DNA of 10,140 nt, from assembly GCA_003153655.1 (NCBI GenBank), contig PMAK01000026.1, forward strand, positions 1-10,140, read 5' to 3'. A program made the position numbers and the translations under genes. Below, one piece after another: positions 6,479-10,140 of the stretch. This DNA comes from Phycisphaerales bacterium (GTDB taxonomy: Bacteria; Planctomycetota; Phycisphaerae; Tepidisphaerales; Tepidisphaeraceae). How positions within the stretch are numbered: position 1 is the stretch's first letter; every line of letters starts with the position of its first letter. The notes under the pieces were generated by a model. The model saw only the letters and a program-made list of their open reading frames with translations. It had not been told where the DNA came from and did not search any database.

Positions 6479-7312
6479 ATGCAAGTTCCTACGCATCTCT
6501 CCGAACCTCAAGGCGGCTTTCAATGCACGTTGGTGCTGCCTACGTATAACGCCGTGGGATTCATTGAATCGACCGTGGATCGTCTCAACGCGTTTTTGGA
6601 ACGCCACGGCAATTGGTGCGCCATTTTCGTCTGCGACGGATGCACCGATGGCACGTCTGAAAAGCTGGCGGAATTGGTCAGCGGCCTGGGCCCGCGAATC
6701 CGGGTCGTCTCCTGCGACGTCAACCGCGGCAAGGGAAGCGTTTTGCGCGATGGGCTAAATCTTTGTGACACGCAATACCTCGTCTACACCGATGTGGACT
6801 TTGCATACGATCCGGAGGAGGCGATTCAGATTGTCGAAGCGCTGAAAGCGGGCGCGGACATCGCCGTGGCGAACCGCGCCAGCGCGCAGTCCGAGTTCCT
6901 GATCAGCCCCCGCCATTTTTCCAGCATATACCGCCGCCACATATTAAGCCGGTGCTTTAACTGGTGGCTTCGCCGTGTGCTTCCGATTTCCATCTGCGAT
7001 ACGCAGGCGGGTCTGAAGGGAATGACGTTCCGAGCGTGGAAGATGCTGCTGCCGCGCATGACCAGCGATGGATTTTTCTTCGACGTCGAGCTGCTGGCGC
7101 GCGGCGCGGCGGCCGGCCTGCGCATCGAGGAGATGCCGGTCTGCTTCAAACATGTCAATCACTCGACGGTGCGCATGATGTCCCACGGCTGGCAAATGGT
7201 TAGGGAGACCGTGAAGCTCCGTCACAACCTGCATGCCGCAAGCCGTTCGCCGGTGACCGTCACCGTATCGCGCGAAGTTCATGACGCTGTGCGAGCGGTC
7301 AGCCCTCCCTGA
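6479..7312 (+). CDS. GT2 glycosyltransferase, ALG5/DPM1-like polyprenyl-phosphate hexose synthase
   Basis: A 277-residue soluble or peripheral GT-A fold enzyme. Motifs: VLPTYNAVGFI (19-29), CDGCTDGT (52-59) in place of the usual DDGSTDGT, NRGKG (82-86), YTDVDF (103-108) as the DxD-type metal site, DTQAGLKGM (174-182), GFFFDVELLARG (198-209) and MPVCFKHVNHSTVRMM (219-234). The DTQxGxK, FDVELL and closing pattern are typical of dolichyl-phosphate glucosyl- or mannosyltransferases, which move a hexose from a nucleotide sugar to a polyprenyl phosphate at the inner membrane face. No C-terminal membrane helices are present. It leads a cassette in which a GT87-like protein could use its lipid-linked product. 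The ATG at 6479 has no strong ribosome site. The changed first Asp/Ser of the nucleotide-binding motif is notable. Confidence 0.85.
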   Translation: MQVPTHLSEPQGGFQCTLVLPTYNAVGFIESTVDRLNAFLERHGNWCAIFVCDGCTDGTSEKLAELVSGLGPRIRVVSCDVNRGKGSVLRDGLNLCDTQYLVYTDVDFAYDPEEAIQIVEALKAGADIAVANRASAQSEFLISPRHFSSIYRRHILSRCFNWWLRRVLPISICDTQAGLKGMTFRAWKMLLPRMTSDGFFFDVELLARGAAAGLRIEEMPVCFKHVNHSTVRMMSHGWQMVRETVKLRHNLHAASRSPVTVTVSREVHDAVRAVSPP

Positions 7313-7362
7313 CCGCGGCGGCGCGGAACTTCTTGTCGATTCTGAATCCACTTCGGTGTGTC

Positions 7363-8310
7363 ATGAATAAGCAGCGTGGTTTGGCCATCATCGTTACCGC
7401 CGACGATTTCGGATTCGGGCTGCGCACCAGCGAGGGAATCATACAGGCGCACCGCGATGGCCCCGTCACCGCGACGAGCATGATGACCGTCACGGGCGAC
7501 CATGCCGCGGCATCGGCGGATCTGCTGGCGGATGCGCCCGCTCTTGAAGTCGGCCTCCATCTGGTGCTGACCCGCTGCGGGCATCGGCCGCTGGTCGCCA
7601 CGGCTTCTTCGGGATTTGCCGACGACGATGGCTATGTCGGCAACGGGCAACTCTGGATCAGGGCCATGACGGGCGGGCTGGATCGCCGCGCGGTCTCGGA
7701 TGAAATCGCCGCCCAGGCGGAGTTGTTCCGCAAGCTCGCCGGCCGCGCGCCGGCGTTCGTCGATGCCCATCATCACGCCCACCAGTTGCCGGTGATCCGC
7801 GAAGCACTCCTTGACGTGATCGGCCAGGGCTTGTTGCCGCGCATCACGCGGACGACGCTTGAACCACCCGGATGGATGCGAGCGATTCCCGGTAAACGGC
7901 CCAGGCGATGCGCAGCGCATTTCCTTGGAAAGCGAGCCCGGACGTTGTTTTCGCGGCGCGGAGTCTGGACCAACGATTTTTATTTTGGAATGATCGAGCC
8001 GCGTTGCCTGCGTTCGCCCGGGCCCTGGGATCCGTACATCCAGCGCTTACCGGAAACCGGCGTGGTCGAATGGGTCGTACATCCCGGCTTGCCGGATGAG
8101 ACGCTCCGCGGTCGCGACCTGTATATCGCCGAGCGACCGCTCGAGCTCCAGCGGCTGACCGATTCCGTCAACGCGCTGGCCTGGCATCATCTGCGGCCTT
8201 TTCTAACCAGGAAATCCGCTGTGGCGGCGCACTCTGCCGAACGGGAAATCGCCGCCCCCGTCCCGATTTCCTACGACCCTCTACTCAGGCGCCAATGCCG
8301 ATCAAGCTGA
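7363..8310 (+). CDS. YdjC/ChbG-HpnK-family carbohydrate deacetylase-like protein
   Basis: A 315-residue protein of the YdjC family (includes ChbG, a chitooligosaccharide deacetylase, and HpnK of hopanoid clusters). Visible family marks: VTADDFGFGLRTSEGI (11-26) with the metal and catalytic Asp pair D14/D15, VGLHL with H66, VDAHHHAHQLPVI (133-145) with H136, H138 and H140, and WVVHPG (237-242) with H240. These residues form the divalent metal site in family members, so activity as an N-acetyl-sugar deacetylase is plausible; the substrate is unknown. I use the ATG at 7363 because the family motif starts shortly after it; a TTG at 7333 would add ten residues and has a GGAAC nearby. The gene starts 50 bases after the GT2 stop, and its end overlaps the next gene by 16 bases, so the three genes are probably one operon. 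Confidence 0.82.
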   Translation: MNKQRGLAIIVTADDFGFGLRTSEGIIQAHRDGPVTATSMMTVTGDHAAASADLLADAPALEVGLHLVLTRCGHRPLVATASSGFADDDGYVGNGQLWIRAMTGGLDRRAVSDEIAAQAELFRKLAGRAPAFVDAHHHAHQLPVIREALLDVIGQGLLPRITRTTLEPPGWMRAIPGKRPRRCAAHFLGKRARTLFSRRGVWTNDFYFGMIEPRCLRSPGPWDPYIQRLPETGVVEWVVHPGLPDETLRGRDLYIAERPLELQRLTDSVNALAWHHLRPFLTRKSAVAAHSAEREIAAPVPISYDPLLRRQCRSS

Positions 8311-9503
8311 TCAGAAAACTTCTTCCGCCAACTGCGTGGGGTTTGTGGGGCCTGGCGATGTTTCTGGTCGCCGTCCTGGTGTACATCCATCCGTTCAACA
8401 CCAATCTTTGCTCCACGTTCGCGCCGAGTTCCCAAAACTGGTGGGCGGGGCGAGACCTTTATTTCATGCAGTCGATTGATGGGTTTCTCTATTTCCCGCA
8501 ATTCGCGATCATCTATTCGCCATTCGCCTGGGCCGCCAACCCGATCGGCGACATTGCCTGGCGCTTCGCGGGACTGGCGCTGTTTTGCATTGGCCTGTGG
8601 CGGCTGGCTCGATTGCTTTCGCCGCAAAACGGCGCACTGGTTTTTGCCCTGACCACGCTCGCGGTCTTTGCGCCGAGTCTTTCAAGCATCCGCTGCGGAC
8701 AGGCGAATCTGCACATCGCCGGGTTTCTGTTGAACACGACCGTCGAACTCGCCCGAAAGCGTTGGTGGCGGGCGACGATCTATCTGGTCGTCGCGCTGGC
8801 GGTCAAGCCGATCATCTTCGTCCTGCTGCTCCTGGCGGCGGCGATTTATTGGCCGATGATCTGGCGGCTGGCGGTGGGGCTGGTCGTGTTCATGTTGTTT
8901 CCTTTCGCGACCGCCAATCCCCACTATGTGATGGCTCAATACCATGCTTGCGCGGCCAAGCTTTTGGTGGCGGCGCTGCCCGACCGCGCGTTCTGCGACA
9001 TTCGCGGAGTATTCTGGGCCATCGGCTGGATTATCCCCCAATCGCGTCTGGCCCTGATGCAGGTATCGGCGGCGGCGGGGACGCTGGGATTGTGCGTTCT
9101 CGCCAAGCGCTGGTGGAACGAGCCCCACCGCGCGGTCTTCATCGCCGCCTTCAGCGCCTGCTATTTGATGCTGTTTAACCCGCGCACCGAGGAGAATTCC
9201 TACGTGATCCTCGCGGGAATACTGGCCGTTCCCACGGCCATGCACTATGTGGATCGGCGGCGATTCTCGGCCGGCGCCGCGCTCGTCTGCATCGGCTTTT
9301 GGTTCAGCGGCGACGGCTGGGCGTATCGCCTGACCGATCCCTGGCTCAAGCCGCTGGCGTGCATGATTTTTACCATCGTATTGATTCGCAAATTGTTCCG
9401 TCGCGACATCGGCCGATTTTCTTCGTCGGCAGAGGGCCAACTGGAACATTTTTCGGCTCAGCCAACAGGTCTCACACCGGCGGCAGCCTCTACGGTTGAG
9501 TAA
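8295..9503 (+). CDS. GT87-like (DUF2029) polytopic glycosyltransferase
   Basis: A 402-residue integral membrane protein with roughly nine to eleven hydrophobic segments. After the first helix (about 13-31) comes a loop with SSQNWWAGRDLY (45-56), then FLYFPQFAIIYSPF (64-77) and, later, CGQANLH (134-140). The WWAGxDLY, YxP...SPF and GQxNL patterns are typical of DUF2029/GT87 enzymes, which transfer mannose or another hexose from a polyprenyl-phosphate donor on the outer membrane face. Loop 1 has no clear Asp or Glu ahead of NWWAG; D54 is the only acidic residue there. The last 30 residues are polar and presumably cytoplasmic or disordered. The ATG at 8295 lies inside the end of the YdjC gene, which implies coupling. 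An ALG5-like GT2 two genes upstream could supply its lipid-linked sugar donor. Confidence 0.8.
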   Translation: MPIKLIRKLLPPTAWGLWGLAMFLVAVLVYIHPFNTNLCSTFAPSSQNWWAGRDLYFMQSIDGFLYFPQFAIIYSPFAWAANPIGDIAWRFAGLALFCIGLWRLARLLSPQNGALVFALTTLAVFAPSLSSIRCGQANLHIAGFLLNTTVELARKRWWRATIYLVVALAVKPIIFVLLLLAAAIYWPMIWRLAVGLVVFMLFPFATANPHYVMAQYHACAAKLLVAALPDRAFCDIRGVFWAIGWIIPQSRLALMQVSAAAGTLGLCVLAKRWWNEPHRAVFIAAFSACYLMLFNPRTEENSYVILAGILAVPTAMHYVDRRRFSAGAALVCIGFWFSGDGWAYRLTDPWLKPLACMIFTIVLIRKLFRRDIGRFSSSAEGQLEHFSAQPTGLTPAAASTVE

Positions 9504-9521
9504 TTGCCGCCGGCCCTCAAA

Positions 9522-9554
9522 AAGTGCGAGACCAATCACCTCTTCCTCGCACTT
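9522..9554. terminator. Inverted repeat, possible bidirectional terminator
   Basis: AAGTGCGAG (9522-9530) and CTCGCACTT (9546-9554) are perfect nine-base inverted arms separated by 15 bases, located 18 bases after the GT87 stop and before the transketolase gene. Read on the minus strand the stem runs into five T residues; on the plus strand the following tract is only GTT-rich. The loop is longer than in most intrinsic terminators, so it could also be a protein-binding palindrome. Confidence 0.45.
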
Positions 9555-9669
9555 GTTCGTCTATTTCCTGCAACGAAAAGTCAGATATCCTTCGCTAAGT
9601 GGAATTGCGTCCATTTCCACGGGATAGTATTCTCGCCGGTCTAAGAAAATCCTTTACCGGAGCGCCACC

Positions 9670-10140
9670 ATGGGATTCGAATCCGCGGTCAATCGGAAAG
9701 CCATCGATATCGGCAAACTCAGCGTCGAGATGACCACCTCCGCCGGTAGCGGGCATCCCTCGACGGCCCTGTCGCTGGCGCATCTGGTCACCGTCCTCAT
9801 GTATCACCAGATGCGCTGGGATCCGAAAGACCCATGGAGCCTCGCCTGCGACCGGCTCGTATTGTCCGAAGGACACGCGGTGCCGATCGTTTATGCGGCG
9901 CTGGCGGATTTGGGTTCGATGATTATCCCGCTGGGAAAGACGCGCGAAGCGGCGCGGCCGATGACCAAAGCCGATGCGATGACCCTCCGCGCGATCGACA
10001 GCCCCATCGACGGCCATCCCCATCCGCAGGTCGGCGTTCCCTTCTTCGACGCGGCCACGGGAAGCCTCGGTCAGGGTTTGTCCGTCGCGGCTGGTCTCGC
10101 CGCCGCCGCTCGCATGGACAAGGTTGATCGAAATATCTAT
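9670..10140 (+). CDS. tkt: Transketolase, N-terminal part (runs off the window)
   Basis: The first 157 codons of a transketolase, open at the right edge with no stop. The visible part is the thiamine diphosphate-binding domain: IGKLSVEMTTSAGSGHPSTALS (14-35), with the GHP motif, RLVLSEGHAVPIVYAAL (63-79), IDGHPHP (115-121) and ATGSLGQGLSVAAGLA (129-144). Transketolase moves two-carbon units between sugar phosphates in the pentose phosphate and Calvin-type pathways in the cytoplasm. The ATG at 9670 follows a GGAG at 9659-9662 with a seven-base spacer, a convincing ribosome site. The gap upstream (9504-9669) holds an inverted repeat at 9522-9554 and no strong promoter match that I can defend, so this looks like the first gene of a new unit. 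Confidence 0.95.
   Translation, partial: MGFESAVNRKAIDIGKLSVEMTTSAGSGHPSTALSLAHLVTVLMYHQMRWDPKDPWSLACDRLVLSEGHAVPIVYAALADLGSMIIPLGKTREAARPMTKADAMTLRAIDSPIDGHPHPQVGVPFFDAATGSLGQGLSVAAGLAAAARMDKVDRNIY

Noticed and set aside
7333..7362. TTG start for the YdjC-like gene
   Set aside because: The family motif begins about ten residues after the ATG at 7363, and TTG starts are rarer; it remains a possible alternative.
8682..9539. Long minus-strand open frame opposite the GT87 gene (285 codons)
   Set aside because: Its product is Arg/Gln/His-rich with no domain pattern and it lies wholly antisense to a clear membrane protein; such frames are common opposite G+C-rich genes.

Overview
The window looks like chromosomal DNA of a fairly G+C-rich bacterium. 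The gene set points to Planctomycetota, possibly the Phycisphaerae: dnaN on the same strand as a DUF721/DciA gene, a DinG helicase with an AsmA-like partner, a YdjC-type deacetylase among polyprenol-dependent glycosyltransferases, and a transketolase. That lineage call is inferred from gene style and is not proven by any marker here. No tRNA, rRNA, CRISPR array, insertion sequence or phage gene was seen.

The layout is split by strand. Left of about 2.7 kb all genes are on the minus strand: dnaN (sliding clamp), a polytopic GT-C-like glycosyltransferase that overlaps the dnaN stop, and dciA (replicative helicase loader). Right of about 3.08 kb all genes are on the plus strand: a small membrane protein with an HExxH...E signature, dinG, a short AsmA-like protein overlapping the dinG stop, then a leader region, then a three-gene glycan cassette (ALG5-like GT2, YdjC/ChbG-like deacetylase, GT87-like membrane transferase), and finally the start of a transketolase gene that runs off the right edge.

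The 379-base gap at 2698-3076 is the most interesting stretch. It holds a perfect DnaA box, a near-perfect second box in the same orientation, and, at a short distance from the first box, an in-phase run of TAG trinucleotides that matches the DnaA-trio of bacterial unwinding modules, followed by an A+T-rich tract. With genes diverging on both sides, this is a good candidate for the replication origin (oriC), next to dnaN but with no dnaA in view.

Functionally the window divides into a replication and repair part (dnaN, dciA, dinG around the putative origin) and an envelope glycan part (GT2, YdjC, GT87). The extra GT-C gene sits inside the replication operon. The transketolase begins a separate carbon-metabolism unit behind an inverted repeat that may be a terminator.
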